This document shows positions 57,163 to 64,000 of a DNA stretch of 64,000 bases, in pieces. The notes beneath the pieces were generated by a model. It was given only the letters and a program-made list of their open reading frames with translations. It did no database searches and was not told the DNA's origin. The first letter of the stretch is position 1, and each line of letters opens with the position of its first letter. Both the position numbers and the translations under genes were made by a program. Origin of the DNA: Halomonas jincaotanensis (GTDB taxonomy: Bacteria; Pseudomonadota; Gammaproteobacteria; Pseudomonadales; Halomonadaceae); the NCBI RefSeq assembly GCF_018448785.1, contig NZ_JAHCLU010000011.1, forward strand, positions 34,894-98,893. The letters run 5' to 3'.

Positions 57163-57705
57163 TCAGTGCTGGATCACCTGAATTGCTGCCTTTCCACGCG
57201 AGAACTGTGTGACTTCAACAGGCGTCCCACGTGAGGCATTCAGTTGCATGACATCCACCCTACCGCGGACGCCACCCTGAATAATGTTGGCTTCCTTCCC
57301 GTATCCCTGCTGCAGGAGATTGGCCTCGTGTCCCTGGCCATACTGGACGATGGAACCCTCGAGATAACCTCCCGACTGAAGAATCCTGGCGCCATGACCA
57401 GAGCCGCTTTGTACGCTCAACGCACGGTTACCGACGCCGTCCTGCATGACCAGTGAGTCATTGTTCATGCCAGACTGCCGGATGGTGCTATCCTGGCGAT
57501 TTCCGTGTTGATCGGTTACCGCAACATTGCCGAAAGAATACGCCGCATTTCCCTGAGCGAGCTCGGATGCCTGATGAAGATCGAGAGCGGAGGCTGTTGC
57601 CGAGAACCCCAGCATCGCCACGCATGCAAGGTGTACAAATGGCTGCAAGGCCTTCATTGAAGTCCTGGCCTGGATCGGGGTCTTCGTGTTCATCGAGGTT
57701 TGCAT
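57163..57705 (-). CDS. csgB: Curlin minor subunit / nucleator
   Basis: A 180-residue secreted protein: a long N-region, a signal (PFVHLACVAMLGFSATASA), then irregular curlin-like repeats (STIRQSGMNNDSL, ALSVQSGSGHGAR, ANLLQQGYGKEAN) ending in AAIQVIQH, a basic, CsgB-like C-terminus. Placement just upstream of csgA on the same strand matches csgBA. A short start at 57657 is possible; the 57705 start has AGGA nine bases upstream. It nucleates CsgA on the surface, by family knowledge. Confidence 0.85.
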   Translation of the reverse strand: MQTSMNTKTPIQARTSMKALQPFVHLACVAMLGFSATASALDLHQASELAQGNAAYSFGNVAVTDQHGNRQDSTIRQSGMNNDSLVMQDGVGNRALSVQSGSGHGARILQSGGYLEGSIVQYGQGHEANLLQQGYGKEANIIQGGVRGRVDVMQLNASRGTPVEVTQFSRGKAAIQVIQH

Positions 57706-58003
57706 CGGGGTGATTCCTGCTCGTTAAGCTTGTTACAAGTATTTACAAACAGGACACACACAGCAATCAAATGTTTCTATGAATCTTCACCATCAGCAAA
57801 CTCAGCACCTCGGCCCCCAGACTCATGACTTGGTTAATTAGCCAGAGTCGGAAAGTCTTAGCATTAGATGACCAAGCCGCAGGGACCTAAGTACCGGTAC
57901 ACCGGACCGCTCCCTTCGGCAGGAAAAAGCCACGGCCAGGTACGATGACCAAAAAAAAGCCGGCCCAGAGGGCCGGCATGAACTAGTGGTTACGCGTGTC
58001 GGA
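57706..58003 (-). promoter_or_regulatory. csgBA promoter region and csgG terminator
   Basis: About 298 bp. The right end holds a terminator for csgDEFG: GCCGGCCC-AGA-GGGCCGGC with a run of As before it on the plus strand (Ts on the minus strand), at about 57952-57978. The left part (57725-57840) has AT-rich stretches that would carry the csgBA promoter. I did not find a clear CsgD box. Confidence 0.6.
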
Positions 58004-58840
58004 TCAAAGCATTGGGATAGGAGCATCACGATAGGCAGTGAACACTTCGTGTTCGATATCCTCCGGATTTTCCAGCGACCATAGCCCCCTGTCGACGCCT
58101 TGGGTAACCAAATGAATGACGGCTGATTCGATGGCCGACATGACGGCCATCTGCACGGGCTCGTTGTGGGTATAGCCAGCCTCGGCTTCAAGCAGGCGCT
58201 GGAAACTGATAAAGCGATAGACCCCGGCCCGCACCTCATGGGAGTAAATCGTCTTGCTGGTGGTCACGTTGCCCAGCACTTCGCCCGTGGCAATATCCAC
58301 TGCGCGCAGATTAATCGTCACCTGATCGACCTGATATTCTCCTGAGGCGCCAATACCAAAATATTCGGCGCCTATCCCCCCCGTCTTCATGTTGGAATCG
58401 TAGGCGATGATGCCGCCTTCAAGGAGTAGTCGTGCGGCGTTCAGCGACGACAGCTCGCCCTCTCTACCCACACGCTCCAGATTGGCCCTGATGATACGCC
58501 GCTCGGTCAGCAGGTTCTGCAGCCCCACCCGTTCAAGGGGGACGAACCACCCTGACTCCGCCAATGCCGAACTCAACATCGCCGCCCCACCCTGGGTAAC
58601 GGCGGTCGAGAAGGTACTGGCAGGTGATGGGCGATACTGCCCGGTCTGATCGCGGAAGTCGTACACGGCCGCCCGTATCGGGGCACTGGGCCTCGGCAGC
58701 CGGACCAGATCCCTGTAGGTGTCTGTTCGAGGCGTCAAGGTGGCTGGCTCCCCCTCCAGGTGATCATAGGAGGTCACCACGCTGGCACAGCCGCTCAAGG
58801 TCAGTAACCCCGCTGCCATTAGAGTCGTGATCAATTTCAT
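58004..58840 (-). CDS. csgG: Curli secretion channel lipoprotein
   Basis: A 278-residue outer-membrane lipoprotein that forms the nonameric curli export pore. Seen: lipobox LLTLSGCASV, then IRAAVYDFRDQTGQYRPSPAST, ALAESGWFVPLERVGLQNLL, ERRIIRANLERVG, VDIATGEVLGNVTTSKTIYS, and RLLEAEAGYTHNEPVQMAVM. These are the standard CsgG blocks. GGGAGCAG precedes the ATG. It is the last gene of csgDEFG. Confidence 0.97.
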   Translation of the reverse strand: MKLITTLMAAGLLTLSGCASVVTSYDHLEGEPATLTPRTDTYRDLVRLPRPSAPIRAAVYDFRDQTGQYRPSPASTFSTAVTQGGAAMLSSALAESGWFVPLERVGLQNLLTERRIIRANLERVGREGELSSLNAARLLLEGGIIAYDSNMKTGGIGAEYFGIGASGEYQVDQVTINLRAVDIATGEVLGNVTTSKTIYSHEVRAGVYRFISFQRLLEAEAGYTHNEPVQMAVMSAIESAVIHLVTQGVDRGLWSLENPEDIEHEVFTAYRDAPIPML

Positions 58841-58893
58841 GTTTCTGCTCCCTGTTCCTTTGTATTTTTTCGTCTCAGCTCATCAGCGCCACG

Positions 58894-59319
58894 TCAGAAC
58901 TGTCCCGAAGGCTGTCCGAGATTTATCGTTGTCTGTTCACCTGAGGTGCGATCCAGGATGTTCATCACAAAGCCACCCCCGCCCAGGCTACGAATTCTTA
59001 TTCTCAGGTTTGAACTTTCGATCAGGCTGGTGCGTCCGGGCTCACCGTCCACAGCATCCTGAATCGCATCTTCCACCAGTCCGGCCCTCAAGTCCTGGAG
59101 AAACAGGTCCGTCTCGGAAAAGTTGCCGAAATCGGGGGCATCTGGGTCGGTATTGTCATCCTGTGACTGAGCCTTGTTCAGCAGGTAGTTGCCGACTAGC
59201 GGGTCTCCACCGAAGGAAGGATTGATGGGCTTGTAGATCAGCTCACCTGAGTAAGCGAGGCCCGCCGTGAACGTCATGCCTGTCGCCAGTGCTACGGATG
59301 CAATGTATTTAGCCTTCAT
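58894..59319 (-). CDS. csgF: Curli assembly protein CsgF
   Basis: A 141-residue secreted protein that sits in the CsgG pore and couples secretion to nucleation. After the signal (SVALATGMTFTAGLAYS) the mature start GELIYKPINPSFGGDPL carries the conserved pore-binding N-x-x-F-G-G-N-like segment (here NPSFGG), followed by NYLLNKAQSQ and a C-terminal SLGGGGFVMNILDRTSGEQT. It is 53 bp upstream of csgG and 20 bp downstream of csgE. Confidence 0.95.
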   Translation of the reverse strand: MKAKYIASVALATGMTFTAGLAYSGELIYKPINPSFGGDPLVGNYLLNKAQSQDDNTDPDAPDFGNFSETDLFLQDLRAGLVEDAIQDAVDGEPGRTSLIESSNLRIRIRSLGGGGFVMNILDRTSGEQTTINLGQPSGQF

Positions 59320-59339
59320 CGTTATTCTCCTCTAACGAG

Positions 59340-59900
59340 CTAGATTTCTTGGTCAGCCAGGTCCGGATCATTATCAAGCGCCTGAAGAATGGTTTCCCTG
59401 ATAACCATCTCCTCAACTTGCTCGATGGCGACTTTGACATACTGGTCAATGTCACTGAGCCTCGGTGGCATGGTGGCTTCGAATATCACTTTGTTATCAA
59501 GCATTATCCAGATCTGGCTTCCCCATCTGGCGGAGGGCCTCTCGTAAATTGCGAGATTGGCTTCTCTTATTACCGGATGCTCCAGGCTCAATTTGCCGAA
59601 CTGCCTGAAAAATGTCTTCCCGGTCATGGTAACGGTGCGGTCGATAAGCACACCCTGAATTCCGGGCTCACCCAGGCTGAACTGTCGGTCCAGTTCCTCT
59701 TCTGCTTGTCCGGGCTTCTCCACGATCCCTTCCTGTTCCTCCTCGACAATGCTCTCCTCCTCGACGATGGGTTCCTGCTCCTGAATCAAGCCCCCTGGGT
59801 CCAACTCGACCTGGGCATATGCGCTGGTAGCAATAGCCAGGGGTATCGTGAGAATGCAGAGCAGTGCAAAAGTCTCTACCGAATGGATTCGAGGTTGCAT
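59340..59900 (-). CDS. csgE: Curli assembly chaperone CsgE with acidic extension
   Basis: A 186-residue protein. After the signal (LCILTIPLAIATSAYA) there is an extra acidic stretch of about 40 residues with a repeated IVEE motif (EPIVEEESIVEEEQEGIVEK), then the conserved CsgE core: GVLIDRTVTMTGKTFFRQF, SQIWIMLDNKVIFEATMPPR, AIEQVEEMVIRETIL. CsgE normally has about 130 residues and caps the CsgG pore. The ATG at 59900 follows AGGAGAG; it overlaps the csgD stop by 25 bases. Confidence 0.92.
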   Translation of the reverse strand: MQPRIHSVETFALLCILTIPLAIATSAYAQVELDPGGLIQEQEPIVEEESIVEEEQEGIVEKPGQAEEELDRQFSLGEPGIQGVLIDRTVTMTGKTFFRQFGKLSLEHPVIREANLAIYERPSARWGSQIWIMLDNKVIFEATMPPRLSDIDQYVKVAIEQVEEMVIRETILQALDNDPDLADQEI

Positions 59901-60580
59901 TCCTTTACTCTCCTGCGATTGTTCAATTTCTGTAGCGGAGGTGGAGCGCCAAGATTCTGCCTTGCCCAATTGACCGCTTGAGTTCTATTGTGGACATCGA
60001 TCTTCTTGAAGATATTGTACAAGTGCGACTTTACCGTATGTTCGCTGACAAAAAGTCCGTCGGCGATCTGCATATTTGACGCACCAGAGCCTAGTAACCC
60101 GATGATTTCCAACTCTCTCTGCGTAAGACCGCAAGCGGGACGATAGGAGTTCAGCGACTGTTTCCTGAAAAACTCTATAAGGTGTGTCATTAGCGTCCTG
60201 GACATCCAGAGGTGTCCTTCCAGAAGCTTGTCGATGCCTTTGCAGATCAACTCGAGAGAGTCATGACGGTAGAAGACCCCCGAAAGATGCATGAAGGTCA
60301 GCAATTTTGCCGCATGTGCTTCATCTTGCATGTTGAGAGCCACAAGACACATATCGTCATATTCGGCGAGCATTTCCTGCCATATCAGCATATGGCTTTC
60401 GTCCAGATAACCCGCATCCATGATCACGATGACCGCATCGTCTGGAAGGCTCGCTGCGCTGTCTTTCGGTGAGAGCTGCGACACAGCACAGTTGATGTTG
60501 TTCTTGATGAAATCGATGAAGAGGCTCAATTGTGGGTTGTGCTCCGACACAATCACCACACTCCCTTTCCTTAGATCCAT
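59876..60580 (-). CDS. csgD: CsgD-like LuxR-type regulator of curli
   Basis: A 234-residue regulator. N-terminal receiver-like domain (VIIVMDAGYLDES-type, IVSEHNPQLSLFIDFIKNN) with no clear phospho-Asp pocket, and a C-terminal LuxR HTH (LTQRELEIIGLLGSGASNMQ, IADGLFVSEHTVKSHLYNIF, KKIDVHNRTQAVNWARQNL). It is the first gene of csgDEFG and so controls the operon it heads, unlike E. coli where csgDEFG and csgBA are divergent. The start at 60580 has GGGAGAA upstream; an ATG at 60601 is an alternative. Confidence 0.9.
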   Translation of the reverse strand: MDLRKGSVVIVSEHNPQLSLFIDFIKNNINCAVSQLSPKDSAASLPDDAVIVIMDAGYLDESHMLIWQEMLAEYDDMCLVALNMQDEAHAAKLLTFMHLSGVFYRHDSLELICKGIDKLLEGHLWMSRTLMTHLIEFFRKQSLNSYRPACGLTQRELEIIGLLGSGASNMQIADGLFVSEHTVKSHLYNIFKKIDVHNRTQAVNWARQNLGAPPPLQKLNNRRRVKECNLESIR

Positions 60581-60601
60581 GCTTTTCTCCCGTATGATCA
60601 T

Positions 60602-61057
60602 GCTCTAACCATTGTTCGCGGTTTTTCTTCATGGCAGTCGGAGGGAAGTATGGTACGAAGCTTCATTTATGTAAATATATGTTACCTATTGTATTTTATG
60701 GTCATCCAAAGAACTAGAATTCTAACACTTTAGTAATCCTTTTTAAAACATATGCTTAACATTTATCAATGAATCATATTCAATTTTATGGTATTCTAAT
60801 ATGAATAATATTCAGCGATAGGCAGCACAAATTAGTGGCAAACCGTCACTCATACGGCTTACCCGCCACGCGGCGGCTCACTTTTGTACCCACCGGGCCA
60901 TCGACACCGAGCGGCTGTACCAGCTGCAGTAATGCCTGATCGCCGATCCGTGCATCAAACGCCGCCTGGGACCGTTGTCGCGCCCGCCTCCCCTGCTACT
61001 GGGTAGGATCAGTTTGCTCCTCCACCCCTACATCTGGTGGTCACCAGTCGTAGCCAT
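60602..61057. promoter_or_regulatory. AT-rich csgD upstream region and unassigned DNA
   Basis: The first 220 bp upstream of csgD (to about 60820) are strikingly AT-rich, as is usual for a heavily regulated csgD promoter. From 60840 the DNA turns GC-rich again; on the minus strand it is open for about 45 codons (SQAAFDARIGDQALLQLVQP) without a start, which looks like a fragment of a lost gene. I cannot identify it. Confidence 0.5.
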
Positions 61058-61320
61058 GAATCACTCGCGCTTTCGTCCCACGCCGCCGACAAGTGTCTCA
61101 TCGGGTTCAACCGTGCCGGAGAGTCGTTCGCGTCTTGTCCAGGATGGATGCCGCAGTCACTGTCCTCTGATAGCAACAGGACGAACGCACAAGGCGCCCT
61201 CGCGAACGCCGCCACGGCACCGCTGCAAACCCGCACTTTATGCAGACGAGGCCATTGGGCCAGGGGAGTTATTCCAACCATGCAGCGCAGACCGCGTCGT
61301 TGGGAAACATGTCAATGAAC
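61058..61320 (-). pseudogene. Decayed IS1595-type transposase
   Basis: Read on the minus strand from an ATG at 61310: MFPNDAVCAAWLE, an in-frame stop, then PWPNGLVCIKCGFAA (CxxC of the zinc ribbon) and PWRRSRGRLV. After SILDKTRTTL the frame is broken, and an adjacent frame gives TVEPDETLVGGVGRKRE, the first DDE-motif block of IS1595/ISSpo8-like transposases. Premature stop, frameshift and loss of the rest mark it as a dead remnant. No terminal repeats were recognised. Confidence 0.75.
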
Positions 61321-61666
61321 TCGTGTTACTTGCACGGATCGTCACGACCGGCCACTATCGCGCCCAACGCGGTGTCACTACATAGTGCAGGAGGAGAAAA
61401 CCGTTCACCGGTTTTAGTGAAATAGATGCTTAAAATTGGCCGAAAGCCCGGAATTCGCAATAAATAAGCATTAAGTCTGACAGTCTTCTGATCACAAAGA
61501 TCATAAGTACCATACCAGCCATATCACCCGACTCCCCATGAATAATGATGAAATAATAATCGGAAGTCTTATAATGATAATATTGTGTTGTTTTGTTTTG
61601 TAAATTATTTTATGGTCTTTGTAAACTCTCTCTCTTCGCGGGTGCGCCACCGGAGTGAACTTCATC

Positions 61667-63460
61667 ATGAAATTTCGAAAAGATATACAGATGGTTAGAG
61701 GAATATCGGTCTTATTTGTTGTCCTTTACCATTTGCAAATCGCCTCCATGCAGAGCGGTTTTCTCGGCGTAGATGTATTTTTTGTAATAAGTGGATTCCT
61801 GATGGCGGTACTCTATCAGGAGGGCAAGGCGAAAGAATTTTTCCGTAGGCGTGCCAAAAGGCTCCTTCCTGCCTATTTTGTCACTATATTGGCGAGCTTG
61901 CTTTTAGCCATATTTATCACACTTCCCACCGAGCTGGATCAGGTGGTGGAGCAGTCTTTATTTGCTACCTTCTTCGCGTCAAACCTTGGTTTCTGGATGC
62001 AGAATTCATATTTCGGCACCAGGGAGTTTGCCCCCTTGCTCCATCTCTGGTCCCTGGGGGTGGAAATTCAGTACTATCTGTTGGTTCCCTTGCTTTTCTA
62101 TGTATTCAAGAAAATCAGATTTTCCTACTTTCTGATTCTTGTGGGGTCTGCCTCATTATGTTTTGTCATGACGACCATATCGCCGAAGACATCATTCTTC
62201 ATGGTGCCGCTGAGGCTGTGGGAATTCTTGTTGGGGTATGGGGCAGCAACATTTCTCACTCTAAACGGCAATGTGAAATATACCAACAAGTCCTGGATGG
62301 GCGGGGTTGCTATTATTGTACTTGCCGCCATCCCCTTCATGCCTGTAGACGGCCAAGCACAAAGCGTCATAAGCGGTCATCCGGGTATAGCTGCGTTGAT
62401 TGTGTGCTTGGCAACGACTGCGGTGATGAGCTTCGGTCTCCCGGTTCGCCTCCAGGCTTCATGGGCTGGCGACTCGTTAACCTTGCTCGGAAAATATTCC
62501 TACTCTATCTACCTGGCGCATTTCCCCGTGATCGTCCTGTATCTCTATGAGCCGTTCTCGGGGACGGTGATGAGTACTGGCAGCTTCCAGGATACGCTTA
62601 TCCTGTGCGGGCTTATCGCCGTGCTATCACTCGCGCTCTATCATGGTGTAGAAAAACCAAGCCAGAATGTGAACGTAAAAAAAGTCTTGCCTGCTACCAT
62701 GCTGGCAACACTGCTGCTTTCCCTTACTGCACACGCTTCAGAACGGTTCAGGTATGATTCGAGCGAGCGAGCCATCTTCAACGCCTGGGAGGATAGGGCC
62801 ACTTATCGTTGTGGGAAAATCTTTAGATTATTGAATCCGCTTTCCATAAGCTGCGAATTGTCAGGCGACAGGGATATGGAACACGGTGATGCCGTCATGC
62901 TGGTTGGCAACAGTCATGCGGATTCCATTAAAACGGAGTTTGTGGAGGTGGCCGAGGATTATGGAAAAAAGGTATACTTTATGGTGCCCAACAATCCACT
63001 AATGCCTGGGGGGCCTTCAATCGAAGCGGTCCTCAATGAAGCTATCGAGAGAGACGTAAGTGAAATTGTGCTTCATTATGATGCCGATGGACTGGAACAG
63101 GTTCCCATGGAGAATTTGGTGAAAGATGCGGGTGAGAAGAACATCATTGTCTCACTCATCATGCCCGTGCCTTCCTATGATAGTCATATACCCGAAGCTC
63201 TGTGGCACCAAAAGGAATCGGGCAGACCCATCCCCAGGAAAACTATTGAGGAATATGTAGAAGAGAATAAAAAAAGTTTTGATCTGGTCGAAAGAATAGA
63301 TGCACTAAATTTCTTTTACTATGAAACGGCGGATTATCTCTGCAAAGAGGAGTGCTCCGTGACCGATGCGTCGGGAAAACCCCTCTATTTTGACGCTCAT
63401 CACCTGACATTGTCCGGTGCCAAGGTAATCGACGATGCCTTTGAGCTTTCGCTGGAGTAG
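61667..63460 (+). CDS. OafA/YrhL-type acyltransferase with SGNH-like C-terminus
   Basis: A 597-residue membrane O-acyltransferase that would acetylate sugars of LPS or exopolysaccharide. N-terminal acyltransferase-3 domain with about ten helices: RKDIQMVRGISVLFVVLYHL (catalytic His region), GFLGVDVFFVISGFLM, FAPLLHLWSLGVEIQYYLLV, YSYSIYLAHFPVIVLYLY. The C-terminal part is periplasmic with SGNH-like motifs MLVGNSHADS and FDAHHLTLSGA. Its GC content is clearly lower than that of the surrounding genes, suggesting recent transfer. The ATG at 61667 has GGAG upstream; a GTG at 61655 is possible. Confidence 0.9.
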   Translation: MKFRKDIQMVRGISVLFVVLYHLQIASMQSGFLGVDVFFVISGFLMAVLYQEGKAKEFFRRRAKRLLPAYFVTILASLLLAIFITLPTELDQVVEQSLFATFFASNLGFWMQNSYFGTREFAPLLHLWSLGVEIQYYLLVPLLFYVFKKIRFSYFLILVGSASLCFVMTTISPKTSFFMVPLRLWEFLLGYGAATFLTLNGNVKYTNKSWMGGVAIIVLAAIPFMPVDGQAQSVISGHPGIAALIVCLATTAVMSFGLPVRLQASWAGDSLTLLGKYSYSIYLAHFPVIVLYLYEPFSGTVMSTGSFQDTLILCGLIAVLSLALYHGVEKPSQNVNVKKVLPATMLATLLLSLTAHASERFRYDSSERAIFNAWEDRATYRCGKIFRLLNPLSISCELSGDRDMEHGDAVMLVGNSHADSIKTEFVEVAEDYGKKVYFMVPNNPLMPGGPSIEAVLNEAIERDVSEIVLHYDADGLEQVPMENLVKDAGEKNIIVSLIMPVPSYDSHIPEALWHQKESGRPIPRKTIEEYVEENKKSFDLVERIDALNFFYYETADYLCKEECSVTDASGKPLYFDAHHLTLSGAKVIDDAFELSLE

Positions 63461-63522
63461 GCCCGGTGTGGGATTCATCCCCTGAGCTGAGCCTGGATAT
63501 GTGTTCCCTGAATCCTGGATTC
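63461..63522. other. Short gap between the acyltransferase gene and the intron remnant
   Basis: About 62 bp with no recognisable gene or terminator. It is the boundary between the low-GC acyltransferase gene and intron-derived sequence. Confidence 0.4.
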
Positions 63523-63962
63523 ATAGAATAACCGCAGCACCTGCTGTGTTGAACCGTACCGGGATTCCCGGAGGCCCCATACCTTAGAGGATGGATCCAT
63601 GAACCCTGCGAAGCGATATTCCCCCGTATTCCCCCGAGGTACGTCAGCGGGCATTCCATTAGGGTAAGACGCGCAACCTTCCCGCTTAAGCCTGTCGGAT
63701 TTACGTCATGGTGTTCCGTACAAGCATAGGGCTTTGATGAGTTGGGCCATCTCACCCCACCATGATGCCTCGTATCCGCTTCCTGTTCGACTAGGCGCCC
63801 CCGTCGAGCCAGCGTTTTGCCTCGGGCTGCCTTCAGATTCCCCCTCGCGGGAGACACCCTTGCCTTCGGCTAGCACTTCCCCTTGCCGGGCGTGCAGGGG
63901 ACTTTCACCCCCGAGTCATACCGGGGTGTCAACGCCAATGAAGGCTGTCCGGATTTCATCAC
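63523..63962 (-). mobile_element. ORF-less, internally deleted group II intron remnant
   Basis: On the minus strand the sequence has typical bacterial group II intron DNA: a possible 5' end at GTGATG (63962-63957), GTGAAAGTCCCC (about 63908-63897), GGGGGAATCTGAAGGCAGCC, and GAACAGGAAGCGGATACGAG. At the other end, a domain-V-like hairpin (GGGGCC...CCGGG-AAT-CCCGG...GGTTC, 63551-63578) is followed by a domain-VI-like hairpin (CAGCA-GG-TGCTG, about 63530-63550). Total about 440 nt, with no reverse-transcriptase gene between. Ends are approximate. Confidence 0.65.
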
Positions 63963-64000
63963 TTTAGATTGTCCGTTTTTTATCAGTGCTCTTTCATCGG
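63963..64000. other. Right window edge
   Basis: Thirty-eight bases beyond the presumed intron 5' junction. Too short to interpret. Confidence 0.3.

Noticed and set aside
63243..63857. 204-aa minus-strand frame at the right edge
   Set aside because: It runs through the intron remnant's structured RNA and the 3' end of the acyltransferase gene; it is not a protein gene.

Overview
The window looks like chromosomal DNA of a halophilic gammaproteobacterium, most likely Halomonadaceae (Halomonas or a relative). The grounds are high GC, the Pseudomonas-like gene order metZ-purF-cvpA-dedD-folC-accD / truA-fimV-asd-leuB-leuD-leuC, acidic proteins, and Pseudomonas-type families such as PA2778/PA2779. 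This is inference; there is no rRNA gene or other direct taxonomic marker in the window, and I saw no tRNA gene.

Left part (1-16 kb): a TctE-like sensor kinase cut by the window edge with an overlapping solute-binding protein, cobA, cfa, a RecQ-type helicase, a phhB-tyrB pair for aromatic amino acids, a Crp/Fnr regulator, a MATE exporter, a PAS-GGDEF-EAL protein, an orphan 2-oxoglutarate oxygenase, and a yceI/cytochrome b561 pair. In the gap between the Crp/Fnr gene and the MATE gene lies a minus-strand transcript candidate with repeated GGA motifs in hairpin loops, a promoter and a terminator. It has the architecture of a CsrB/RsmZ-type regulatory RNA.

Middle (16-43 kb): housekeeping genes for methionine, purine, folate, fatty-acid, tryptophan, lysine/threonine and leucine biosynthesis, nearly all on the minus strand. 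Then come a LysR regulator, a polytopic membrane protein, a YbeL-like zinc-ribbon protein, leuS-lptE-holA, and the PA2779/PA2778 pair. folC carries an in-frame REP/MITE-like palindromic insertion. A 49-residue zinc-ribbon gene is hidden at 43.1-43.3 kb.

Right part (43-64 kb): a surface and biofilm region. It holds ugd, pgm and galE for sugar-nucleotide supply, three family-4 glycosyltransferases (two of them a tandem duplication), a polysaccharide pyruvyl transferase-like protein, and an OmpR/PhoQ-type two-component system. A complete curli locus follows, csgDEFG-csgBA, with a long CsgA of about 27 eleven-residue repeats, and a small secreted protein convergent with csgA. The last 3.4 kb has lower GC and shows a decayed IS1595-type transposase, an OafA-type acyltransferase with an SGNH-like tail, and an apparently ORF-less group II intron remnant, which suggests horizontal traffic at this edge.

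Plausible overall logic (inference): the right half produces and modifies exopolysaccharide and curli fibres, while the EAL protein and the Csr-like RNA on the left are the kinds of regulators that usually control such traits.
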